From Pantanalinema sp. GBBB05 (lineage in GTDB: Bacteria > Cyanobacteriota > Cyanobacteriia > Leptolyngbyales > Leptolyngbyaceae), in contig VRZD01000042.1 of the NCBI GenBank assembly GCA_016743235.1, positions 1 to 59,316 on the forward strand: a DNA stretch of 59,316 bases. Direction: 5' to 3'. The translations under genes were made by a program, and so were the position numbers. A model generated the notes under the pieces. That model was not told the origin of the DNA. It saw only the letters and a list, made by a program, of their open reading frames with translations, and searched no databases. This document shows, piece after piece, positions 16,913 through 24,907 of this stretch (positions are counted from its first letter, which is position 1; each line of letters opens with the position of its first letter).

Positions 16913-19048
16913 TTAGCTTGCCATTAACTTATCCGGTGTTAGGGGCAAGTGGCGGAACCGGTTGCCCGTAGCATGATAGACCGCATTAGCGACAGCCGCA
17001 GAAACTCCTGTAATGCCGATTTCACCCACACCTCGCGCTCCAGCGGGATTAAAGTTCAAATCTGGTTCACCGACAAAGATCACCTCAATCCGAGGAATAT
17101 CTGCATGGGCAGGGAAGTGATAGGTGGCTAGATCATAAACCACCGGATAACCCGTATTAGGATCAAAATGACACTCTTCCATTAAGGCTTGCCCAATCCC
17201 CATGATCACGCCACCACGAACCTGACTGGCGGCTGTTTTAGCATTAATGACCTGACCGACATCCATTACAGCCACCCAACGCGTGACGCGCAATCGCCCG
17301 ATTTCTTCATCCACCGTCACCTCACAAAAATGGGCACCCCAGGATTGAAACGCCCATTGTTTCATCTCTGCTCCCGGGGCGGTGGTTGCTGTTGCTTCGA
17401 TCGCCGCTCGTCCCGACTGCTGAAGAGCAGCACAGACAGCAGTGGCAGTGGTACAGTTGACAGACTTCAGCACTTCTCGACAGGCTTGAATCACCGCCGG
17501 GGCAAGGGATGCTGTCATTTGTGAACCACCAGCCAAACCACCATCTGGCAGTTGCGAATCGCCCATTTCGACCCGAACCTGTTCCACGGGAATTCCTAAC
17601 GTCTCTGCGGCGGTGACCGCAACCATCGTGTAGGCGCCCGTGCCCATATCATTCCCAGATGTCAAGATATGGGCTGTGCCGTCAGGTAATAACCGCACCT
17701 TAACTGAGGCAACTCCACGCATGGCTGGAAACGTCGCGGCTGCCATGCCCCAACCGACCAGCTTGCCCTCCTGAGTTAACGATCGCGGAGTCATCGAGCG
17801 GTTCTGCCAACCAAACCGTTCTGCGCCCACCTGTAAGCAGTCAGAAAAATGTTTAGCAGAAAACGGTAAGCTTTTCCGCTGGTGCTTCTCCGTCTGATTT
17901 TTTAACCGCAATGCTACCGGATCCAGCTTGAGTTGCCACGCCAGCTCATCCATAGCTGACTCTAATGCCCACATCCCCGGATTTTCTCCCGGTGCCCGCA
18001 TAAAAGTTGGTGTACCAACATTCATTACGGCTAGTTCTTGACTGGTATACAAGTTAGGAGTTGTATACATCACGGGTGTAATCCCTGTACAGGGTTCTGG
18101 AAATGACTCCACTGGAGATGTACAGGATTTTGCGGTATGGGAAATTGCTGTTAATGTACCATCTGCCATTGCCGCTAGCCGCACAGTTTGTTCAGTTTCC
18201 GATCGATGTCCGGTATTAGCCGTCATTTGACGCCGACTCAGCACCAACTTCACAGGACGCTGGAGCTGACGGGCAGCCGCCGCAGCTAGAATGCCATGGG
18301 GCCAAGGAAAGGCTTTAGAGCCAAATCCACCTCCCAGAAATGGACTGACAACTCGCACTTTTTCCGAGGGTAGACCAAATAATTCGGCATAGGTGCGCTG
18401 AGTTCCCATCACCCATTGTGTAGGTTCGTAAATAGTCAGCGTATCTGTGCCCTGCCAATGTGCGATCGTGGCATGGGGTTCCATGGGGGCGTGCAGTTCT
18501 GTGGATGTATGGTAAGTAGCCGTCATCGTAGCTGCCGCACCAGCCATTGCTGCCGAGAAATCCCCACTGGTAAATTTCCCAGTTTGAAACGTCATATCTT
18601 CGCCAAACATGGATGGGGCAGGCTTAAATACGGCGTCCTTTGCCGCGATCGTCGGGGCTTGCGCTGTGTAATCTACCTTGACGCGCTGGGCGGCATCTCG
18701 GGCTTGCTCAAAGGTATTAGCCACGACTAAGCCAATAATTTGTCCAGCATAATGCACCTGAGCATCGGATAATGGCAACCGAGCTTCATAGATTTTCGAT
18801 TTGCGGAAGTCGTTGGAAGGCTTAAAGATTTTCGGTACGTTGTTGTGAGTAAATACGGCAATGACACCTGGAGATTGTTCTGCCGCTTCCGTATCGATCG
18901 CCTGAATTTGACCGTTTGCGATCGTCGCCGTCACGACATAACCATAAACTAATCCTGGTAGTTGATGTTCTGCGGCATAGGTTGCCTGCCCCGTGACCTT
19001 GGCTAGTCCGTCTTTGCGGCTGACGGCAGTCCCCATAATTTTACTCAT
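16913..19048 (-). CDS. paoC: Molybdenum-binding large subunit of a PaoC-type aldehyde oxidoreductase
   Basis: This protein has 711 residues, close to the length of E. coli PaoC. It is a xanthine oxidase-family catalytic subunit. The aldehyde oxidase a/b-hammerhead domain is about residues 15-125. The molybdopterin-binding part has LGGGFGSKAFPWPHG, MRAPGENPGMWALE and the C-terminal GARGVGEIG motif, whose Glu is the catalytic base of the family. It should oxidise aldehydes (broad aromatic or aliphatic range in the E. coli enzyme) to acids. It has no own signal peptide; export would be by hitch-hiking with the Tat signal of the iron-sulfur subunit. Its start overlaps the FAD-subunit gene by four bases. 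The precise substrate cannot be read from sequence. Confidence 0.88.
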   Translation of the reverse strand: MSKIMGTAVSRKDGLAKVTGQATYAAEHQLPGLVYGYVVTATIANGQIQAIDTEAAEQSPGVIAVFTHNNVPKIFKPSNDFRKSKIYEARLPLSDAQVHYAGQIIGLVVANTFEQARDAAQRVKVDYTAQAPTIAAKDAVFKPAPSMFGEDMTFQTGKFTSGDFSAAMAGAAATMTATYHTSTELHAPMEPHATIAHWQGTDTLTIYEPTQWVMGTQRTYAELFGLPSEKVRVVSPFLGGGFGSKAFPWPHGILAAAAARQLQRPVKLVLSRRQMTANTGHRSETEQTVRLAAMADGTLTAISHTAKSCTSPVESFPEPCTGITPVMYTTPNLYTSQELAVMNVGTPTFMRAPGENPGMWALESAMDELAWQLKLDPVALRLKNQTEKHQRKSLPFSAKHFSDCLQVGAERFGWQNRSMTPRSLTQEGKLVGWGMAAATFPAMRGVASVKVRLLPDGTAHILTSGNDMGTGAYTMVAVTAAETLGIPVEQVRVEMGDSQLPDGGLAGGSQMTASLAPAVIQACREVLKSVNCTTATAVCAALQQSGRAAIEATATTAPGAEMKQWAFQSWGAHFCEVTVDEEIGRLRVTRWVAVMDVGQVINAKTAASQVRGGVIMGIGQALMEECHFDPNTGYPVVYDLATYHFPAHADIPRIEVIFVGEPDLNFNPAGARGVGEIGITGVSAAVANAVYHATGNRFRHLPLTPDKLMAS

Positions 19049-20040
19049 GCTACACCTCCCCCATTAGCAGCGATCGTCAGTGCTCGTCGAATGGCTCGTT
19101 GACCTAATCCCACTTTGAATCGGTTATCGGATAAAGGCTGAGCCGCTTGCATCGCGATTTCAGCCGCCTGTTGAAATGTTTCAGCTTGGGCAGGTTTACC
19201 AATCAAAAATTGCTCGGCTGTTGTCAGTCGCCAGGGTTTATGGGCGACTCCACCCATAGCCAAGCGGGCAGCTTGAATCTTGCGATCGCTAGCCACCTCA
19301 ATTGCCGCTGCCACAGAGACTAGCGCAAAAGCATAGGAGGCTCGATCGCGTAACTTCAGGTACACACTAGACTGAGCAAAGGGAAGAGAGGGCAGGACGA
19401 TCGCGGTAATCAGTTCTCCTGGCTCCAGGTTGCTATCGCGTTGGGGTGTATTTTCGGGTAGCCGATGAAACTCCGTAAAGGGGATTTGGCGCTTGCCCTG
19501 AGAGCCTTCTACCTCCACGATCGCATCTAATGCCGCTAAGGGCACACACATATCGGAAGGATGGACCGCAATACACTGATCACTTGCCCCAAATAAGGCG
19601 TGCATGCGGTTGATGCCTGTTAATGCTGCACAACCACTACCAGGCTGACGTTTATTACAGGCGAAAGCGGTGTCATAGTAATATGGACAGCGGGTACGTT
19701 GCAGTAGATTGCCGCCCACTGTTGCTACATTGCGAATTTGCTGGGAGGCTCCTAATAAAATTGCCCGTGACACCATGGGATAATTCCGGCGAATCTCTGG
19801 ATGATCGGCAACAGCAGTATTACTAACTAAGGCTCCAAGCCGCATCCCATCTCGACTCGATTCAATCCGCGTCATATCTAGCCGAGTGATATCGATTAAT
19901 TGGGTTGGCTGATCGAGAAAGGCTTTCATGCGATCGACCAAATTTGTACCACCCGCAATAAACATGGCATTTGGTTGGCTGGATGCCTGTTGTACGGCTT
20001 CTGATACTGAACTTGTTCGGACATAGGCAAAGTTTTTCAT
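19045..20040 (-). CDS. paoB: FAD-binding medium subunit of a PaoB-type aldehyde oxidoreductase
   Basis: This protein has 331 residues. FAD contacts are in FIAGGTNLVDRMK and the NVATVGGNLLQRTRCPYYYD stretch. A cysteine-rich insertion (about residues 117-165: RTRCPYYY, FACNKR, GSGCAAL, DQCIAV, DMCVPL) matches the loop that binds an extra [4Fe-4S] cluster in PaoB-type subunits; ordinary xanthine dehydrogenases lack it. It transfers electrons between the molybdenum subunit's iron-sulfur partner and an acceptor. Start and end each overlap the neighbouring subunit genes by four bases, so the three subunits are translated as one coupled set. Confidence 0.88.
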   Translation of the reverse strand: MKNFAYVRTSSVSEAVQQASSQPNAMFIAGGTNLVDRMKAFLDQPTQLIDITRLDMTRIESSRDGMRLGALVSNTAVADHPEIRRNYPMVSRAILLGASQQIRNVATVGGNLLQRTRCPYYYDTAFACNKRQPGSGCAALTGINRMHALFGASDQCIAVHPSDMCVPLAALDAIVEVEGSQGKRQIPFTEFHRLPENTPQRDSNLEPGELITAIVLPSLPFAQSSVYLKLRDRASYAFALVSVAAAIEVASDRKIQAARLAMGGVAHKPWRLTTAEQFLIGKPAQAETFQQAAEIAMQAAQPLSDNRFKVGLGQRAIRRALTIAANGGGVA

Positions 20041-20768
20041 ACGGCTCCTGCTCCTGCCTGTACCATGGTCACAGCTGCCGCCGAGGGTGGGGTTTGTCCA
20101 GCCGCTTGCTGCACGGCTGCTACGATGCCGTTGTAAGCGCTACAGCGACAGAGATTGCCACTGAGTCGTTCTTTAATTTCCGCTGCTGATAGCGTTTTTA
20201 GCTGGGGTGGGTGGTTTAGATCAGTCGTTACGGCGCTCGCACAACCACGCTTGACTTCATCTAGCAATGCCACAGAAGCACAAATTTGTCCTGGCGTACA
20301 ATAACCACATTGAAATCCATCCTGCTCAATAAATGCAGATTGCACGGGATGTAAATTGTTGCCCTGTGCTAATCCTTCGATCGTGACAATCTGTTTACCC
20401 TCCTGCATGACAGCTAATGACAGACAGGAATACACCCGTTGTCCATCGACTAGCACTGTACAAGCGCCACACTGACCGTGGTCGCAGCCTTTTTTGCTCC
20501 CTGTCAGTCCTAACCGTTCCCGTAAGGCATCCAGCAGGGTAACCCGGGGTTCGATCGTGAACAGTTGCGGTTTGCCATTGACGGTGAGCGTGATCGTCAT
20601 ATCACCAGAGTTAGACGTTGCGGCTTGAGCCAAAGTTCCCTCCTCCTGAGCAGGCGTTGCCTGATGCAGCAATGTCGGAGCAGCGATCGCCGTACCCGCC
20701 GCTGTCAGCGCTTGTCCTAAGAAACTGCGCCGAGATGTACCTCTTTTTTTCTCTTCAGGATGTTGCAT
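20037..20768 (-). CDS. paoA: Tat-exported 2Fe-2S small subunit of a PaoA-type aldehyde oxidoreductase
   Basis: This protein has 243 residues. It starts with a twin-arginine signal (TSRRSFLGQALTAAG, about residues 10-40), so the folded enzyme should be exported to the periplasm. The plant-type [2Fe-2S] ferredoxin domain has GCDHGQCGACTVLV and a further Cys in YSCLSLAV. The second, helical [2Fe-2S] domain has CGYCTPGQIC and SGNLCRCSAY. Eight cluster cysteines are present. It is the first gene of the operon, with the promoter in the 400-base gap shared with the divergent GHL10 gene. Confidence 0.9.
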   Translation of the reverse strand: MQHPEEKKRGTSRRSFLGQALTAAGTAIAAPTLLHQATPAQEEGTLAQAATSNSGDMTITLTVNGKPQLFTIEPRVTLLDALRERLGLTGSKKGCDHGQCGACTVLVDGQRVYSCLSLAVMQEGKQIVTIEGLAQGNNLHPVQSAFIEQDGFQCGYCTPGQICASVALLDEVKRGCASAVTTDLNHPPQLKTLSAAEIKERLSGNLCRCSAYNGIVAAVQQAAGQTPPSAAAVTMVQAGAGAV

Positions 20769-21174
20769 GGTGTGAGCGCCAATCTGAAATTCTGAGCTGA
20801 TTTAACCCGTGATCCTACCGTTAGATTAAATGACAATTCTCCTGCTAACTGTTCACCCTTACCCTAAATTGATCACTCCACTCCAAATTGGGTTTAAGGC
20901 TGGAATCCCGATTCTGAGAAACTTTTCTGGCTAAAAATCGCTCAGTACGTTGAAGGAAAAGCTGTCATAACCAACAGATTTAATAAATTTTAACTATAGC
21001 TTTTATTAATTTATTTAATGAGAATTTATTCTGATTGAGGGGTTTACCCTCTGTAAGCATTTAATTGATGTCGGGCGCAATGGTTTACCCAGTCGCTAAT
21101 CATCAAGAAACTTATCAGATTGAACGAACCAGCATACAATAGCACCCTGAGCAACCTCACCCTGAATTGAGCCT
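20769..21174. promoter_or_regulatory. Divergent intergenic region between paoA-like and GHL10 genes
   Basis: The gap is 406 bases with no gene. The middle (about 20975-21030) is very AT-rich and holds a near-palindrome of TTAATAAATT and AATTTATTTAA type. A short hairpin, GAGGG (21037-21041) with CCCTC (21047-21051), follows. Two promoters, one for each divergent unit, must lie here. I cannot assign -35/-10 boxes securely. Confidence 0.4.
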
Positions 21175-22329
21175 ATGAGAGCACGATGGACTCGCACCAT
21201 TTGGCAGCGATATTTGTTACCACTGCTATTTGCCATTTCCCTCATCACTATTTTGGTGATTAACAGTCATCCTGCCCTATCTCAAGCAATATCTCGCCCG
21301 ATTCGTGGGGTTTGGATGACCATCAATGACAAGGATGTGCTCAGCGATCGAGCGAGGTTGCAAGATGCTGTGAGTAAGTTGGAGCAATTACGTTTTAATA
21401 CCATCTATCCGGTAGTATGGAATGCTGGTTATGCCATATACCCAAGCGCGCTAACTCAAACAATTGGTATTCAATCTTTCGTCTATCGTGGCAACGATGG
21501 ACAGGATATGTTAGCGGATCTGATTGCTCAAGCTCACCAACACCAGTTAGCTGTCATGCCCTGGTTTGAATTTGGCTTCATGACTCCACCCACGTCCGAG
21601 TTAGCCATGCAGCATCCAGAGTGGCTAACTCAGAAGCAAGATGGCAGTCAGACTTCTGAAAGTGATGCTGGAGAAGTTGTCTGGTTGAATCCATTTCATC
21701 CTGAGGTACAACAATTTATCACTAATCTTGTGTTAGAGGTTGTCACTAATTACGACATCGATGGCATTCAGTTTGATGACCATATGAGTTTGCCGCGTGA
21801 ATTTGGCTACGATCGCTACACCACAGCACTCTATACCAAAGAAACAAATCAATCTCCGCCCAGTCCTCATGATCCGGAGTGGACACGGTGGCGAGCGGAT
21901 AAAATTTCGGCATTCATGACCCAACTCAACCAAGCAGTGAAACAGAAGAAGCCCAATGCGGTATTCTCGATTTCACCAAACTACTATGACTTTGCTTACA
22001 AGCTACACCTCCAAGATTGGTTAACGTGGGTGCGCAAGGGCATTGTAGATGAATTAATTGTGCAAGTGTATCGCAACGATCTCCAACAGTTTTTAGATCA
22101 GATCAGTCGATCGGAACTCCAAGAGGTTAAACAAAAAATTCCGACTGGCATTGGCATTCTGGCTGGCTTAAGAAACCGCCCTGTGCCAATGTGGCAAATT
22201 CAGTCGCAAGCCAGAGCCACCCAAGAGCGCGGCTTAGGAGTCGCTTTCTTCTACTATGAAAGTCTCTGGGATCAGGCTTCTGAATCCGTTCAAGAGCGGT
22301 TATCAGGATTTGCACAACTATTGTATTAA
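21175..22329 (+). CDS. Secreted glycoside hydrolase-like protein (GHL10/DUF187 family)
   Basis: This protein has 384 residues. A signal peptide or N-terminal anchor (about 10-35, LLPLLFAISLITILVI) precedes a TIM-barrel GHL10 domain starting at RGVWMTINDKDVL. Characteristic blocks are NTIYPVVWNAGYAIYPS, MPWFEFGFM, VWLNPFHPEV and DIDGIQFDDHMS, the last carrying acidic residues at the barrel's C-terminal face. YngK-like members act on cell-surface glycans, but the substrate is generally unproven. Proximity to the polysaccharide island makes a role in exopolysaccharide or cell-wall trimming possible; this is inference. The stop codon overlaps the stop of the convergent methyltransferase. Confidence 0.85.
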   Translation: MRARWTRTIWQRYLLPLLFAISLITILVINSHPALSQAISRPIRGVWMTINDKDVLSDRARLQDAVSKLEQLRFNTIYPVVWNAGYAIYPSALTQTIGIQSFVYRGNDGQDMLADLIAQAHQHQLAVMPWFEFGFMTPPTSELAMQHPEWLTQKQDGSQTSESDAGEVVWLNPFHPEVQQFITNLVLEVVTNYDIDGIQFDDHMSLPREFGYDRYTTALYTKETNQSPPSPHDPEWTRWRADKISAFMTQLNQAVKQKKPNAVFSISPNYYDFAYKLHLQDWLTWVRKGIVDELIVQVYRNDLQQFLDQISRSELQEVKQKIPTGIGILAGLRNRPVPMWQIQSQARATQERGLGVAFFYYESLWDQASESVQERLSGFAQLLY

Positions 22330-23279
22330 TGGCATGGTTTACGACTCAAAATGGTGCGGTGACGAGGATCGCTGGCTACGGTAGTAATGTAGTCAAATCC
22401 AACCGATTGCATGGCTGCCTCCATGTCAAAGGTGTAGTAGTCATCTGACCAGGGTTCTGTACTTTTCATCAAGGTAAATAATACCGGGGGTAAGTTTTGG
22501 ATCACTGGAGATTTGGGATTATTATCGACGATCGCTAAATGACCACCCGGACGTAACAGCCGCAGAGCTTCCCGGAAAATCTCTGTGGTAGCTTGACCTG
22601 GCAATTCATGGGTGACGAATTGCAGGGTGATCAAGTCAAATGAGACGTCAGGTAATCCAGTTTGTTCCGCTTGGGCATGAATCCATTGAGAAATTTCCTG
22701 GTTCACATCCCGTTGCTGCGCTACTGCCAGCATATAGGGAGAGAGATCCAAGCCGATCGTGCGGATAGGAACGGTTTGCTGCTGTTGATAAAAGCGGTGA
22801 AGTGCCAACGTCGAAATCCCGATCGAACAGCCGATATCTAAAATATCTTGTACAGGCTGAGTAATATACTGAGCCAAAGTTTGGTGAAAACTTCCCCGTA
22901 ACCGAGCTTGAGCGGCTTCCCAGGTTAACGGTTCATCTTTCCATACCCGTAGAGCCATTGCATAGGTGGCGGGTTCTGCCTCAAAGGCTGCCTCCCAACA
23001 GAGATTGCCACGATCGTAGGCATGAAAAGGTACTTGATAATACTCAGGGTATGTCACTTGAGGATTAGTTAACTGGCTTAACTGGTGCTGAATGCCAGAA
23101 GCAGCAAGGTTTTCGAAGTGTTGTCGCCAGGAAATACCATTCCGCTCCGCTGTTTTAATCAGCACTTGCCGTGCTTGCTGCTTCATGACCGCGTAGATCG
23201 GCTTAGTTTGAATCAAGACGTTAACACAACGTGACAACAAATCATCTCCTGCCCAAGCAGGCTTACTTTGAAGACTCAT
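22326..23279 (-). CDS. Class I SAM-dependent methyltransferase
   Basis: This protein has 317 residues. The N-terminal 130 residues are helical and specific to this subgroup. The Rossmann methyltransferase fold starts at ILDIGCSIGISTLAL (motif I, SAM binding), then IGLDLSPYMLAVA (motif II acidic residue), DLITLQFVTHELP and LRLLRPGGHLAIVDNN. This class methylates small molecules or lipids, and the acceptor is unknown. Nothing upstream or downstream on the same strand suggests an operon. The start at 23279 lies near the left end of the 475-base gap before the polysaccharide island. Confidence 0.85.
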   Translation of the reverse strand: MSLQSKPAWAGDDLLSRCVNVLIQTKPIYAVMKQQARQVLIKTAERNGISWRQHFENLAASGIQHQLSQLTNPQVTYPEYYQVPFHAYDRGNLCWEAAFEAEPATYAMALRVWKDEPLTWEAAQARLRGSFHQTLAQYITQPVQDILDIGCSIGISTLALHRFYQQQQTVPIRTIGLDLSPYMLAVAQQRDVNQEISQWIHAQAEQTGLPDVSFDLITLQFVTHELPGQATTEIFREALRLLRPGGHLAIVDNNPKSPVIQNLPPVLFTLMKSTEPWSDDYYTFDMEAAMQSVGFDYITTVASDPRHRTILSRKPCH

Positions 23280-23754
23280 AGCCCTACAATCCAGTCAGAA
23301 CGCTTTTTATTTTATAAGATTTTATGCCTATTCAGTTGTGAAGTGATGAAAATTAGCTCTCGCTATCTCTATCTTTGGAAAGAGGATACACATTACGTTA
23401 ACATTTACCATTCTCCGTATTGGTTTGATTTGTGTTGGAAGTCAATCGTGTATTAATGCAATTCAACAAGACTGACCACACAATTCACGCAATTTTGATG
23501 TGACCTAGATATTAGGTCTCAAGGGATTTCGACGACTCTGAACTAACTGGAAGGACTGACAGTATCTTGACAATGCAGAACTTCAGAACTAAATGCTTGC
23601 TGGCAACTCAATCTTGCTAAGGTACATCTCATTTATCTGATGGTTTGATCAATTGCCAGCGATCGCATGTTTAACTCCCTCCCAAGTTGATGGCTCAGGA
23701 TGTTAACCAGTTCAGCAACACAACACTATATTCCTGTAAGTTTTAGCCGTCGTT
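23280..23754. promoter_or_regulatory. Gap upstream of the polysaccharide island
   Basis: No gene is supported in either strand. It holds a perfect palindrome at 23502-23518, a HIP1-type GCGATCGC near 23658, and a TATATT that could be a -10 box at 23727-23732, about 23 bases before the first glycosyltransferase start. No convincing -35 box and no GTAN8TAC (NtcA) site were seen. It should contain the promoter of the island and that of the divergent methyltransferase gene. Confidence 0.35.
23502..23518. promoter_or_regulatory. Perfect palindrome, operator candidate
   Basis: GACCTA (23502-23507) and TAGGTC (23513-23518) are perfect arms around GATAT. It lies about 235 bases upstream of the first gene of the polysaccharide island. 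The size and symmetry fit a dimeric repressor or activator site, but no regulator is known. Confidence 0.3.
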
Positions 23755-24846
23755 ATGAAAGTCGCTCTTGTTCACGACTATTTAACTCAAAAAGGGGGCG
23801 CTGAACGAGTATTTGAATTACTCTGTAAGCACTATCCCCATGCCGATATCTTCACTTCTCTGTATGATGCAAATCATACCATTGAATTCGGCGATCGTGT
23901 AGTCAATACTACACTGCTACAAAACATTCCTGGGGCAAGCAAGTACTTCCGGCTAATGGCGCCTCTGTACTTCCCTGCATTTCGCTCCTTAGATTTAGAT
24001 GATTATGATCTAATCATCAGCAGCAGTAGTAGTTTTGCTAAATCGGTTCGCAAACACCCCCAGGCAAAACATGTTTGTTTTTGCCATAATGTGACTCGGT
24101 TTCTCTGGGATACGCAAACCTATCTGCGCGAATACACCACCTACAGACGGTTTTATCCGTTACTCAAGCAAGTCTTTCAAAAAATGCGGCAGACGGATTT
24201 GTACTATGCTCAGGAGCCTGACCTGTATATCGCTAATTCGAGTGTAGTTGCCGATCGCATCCGCAATGTATATGGTAAACCGGCGATGGTGATCAACTAC
24301 CCGATCGATAGCCAAAAATTTACCTTCTCCAGCCAAAAGGATGATTTTTACCTTACTTCGACACGCTTAATTAGCTACAAGCGAATTGACATCATCATTG
24401 AAGCTTTCAATTGGTTAGGGCTACCATTATTGATTACAGGAGATGGTCCTGAGCGAGAGCGCTTGCAGAATCAAGCGATGGAGAATGTGAAGTTTTTAGG
24501 TCATGTAAGTGACACAAAACGGAAACAGTTGATGTCAAAAACGCGAGCGGTAATTGTGGCAGCACTAGAGGATTATGGATTGGTTCCAGTTGAAGCCAAT
24601 GCCAGTGGCACTCCAGTCATTGCTTACGGCGCAGGTGGCGTTCTAGATACTCAAATTCCTGGACATACAGGGGTTCTATTTAATCGACAAACACCCGATG
24701 CATTACAGTCGGCTCTAGTCGCAGCCAATGAAATTTCCTGGAACTATGAGGCAATTCGGAATCATGCTATGAATCATTTTTCTGAAAAAGCCTTCTTCGC
24801 CAAAGTAGAACGGGTGATTTCGGAGTTTTGTGCTGAAAACAATTGA
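23755..24846 (+). CDS. GT4 family glycosyltransferase
   Basis: This protein has 363 residues. It is a GT-B fold retaining transferase. The N-terminal domain starts VALVHDYLTQKGGAERVFE with the acceptor-side GGAER motif. The C-terminal donor domain has STRLISYKRIDIIIEAF, LLITGDGPERERL and the EX7E motif EDYGLVPVE (both Glu present) followed by ASGTPVIAYGAGG. It resembles mannosyltransferases of O-antigen and exopolysaccharide clusters. It is the first gene of a 13-gene same-strand island and would add a sugar to the lipid-linked repeat unit on the cytoplasmic side of the membrane. Confidence 0.88.
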   Translation: MKVALVHDYLTQKGGAERVFELLCKHYPHADIFTSLYDANHTIEFGDRVVNTTLLQNIPGASKYFRLMAPLYFPAFRSLDLDDYDLIISSSSSFAKSVRKHPQAKHVCFCHNVTRFLWDTQTYLREYTTYRRFYPLLKQVFQKMRQTDLYYAQEPDLYIANSSVVADRIRNVYGKPAMVINYPIDSQKFTFSSQKDDFYLTSTRLISYKRIDIIIEAFNWLGLPLLITGDGPERERLQNQAMENVKFLGHVSDTKRKQLMSKTRAVIVAALEDYGLVPVEANASGTPVIAYGAGGVLDTQIPGHTGVLFNRQTPDALQSALVAANEISWNYEAIRNHAMNHFSEKAFFAKVERVISEFCAENN

Positions 24847-24907
24847 GGTTTGCTCGGGGGCATCTACTACTAAAGCATATTCAGTTATTTTGTTGTGAGG
24901 AAAGGAT

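Noticed and set aside
22326..22329. Overlapping stop codons of the GHL10 and methyltransferase genes as a special element
   Set aside because: Convergent genes sharing a TTAA are common and need no special explanation.
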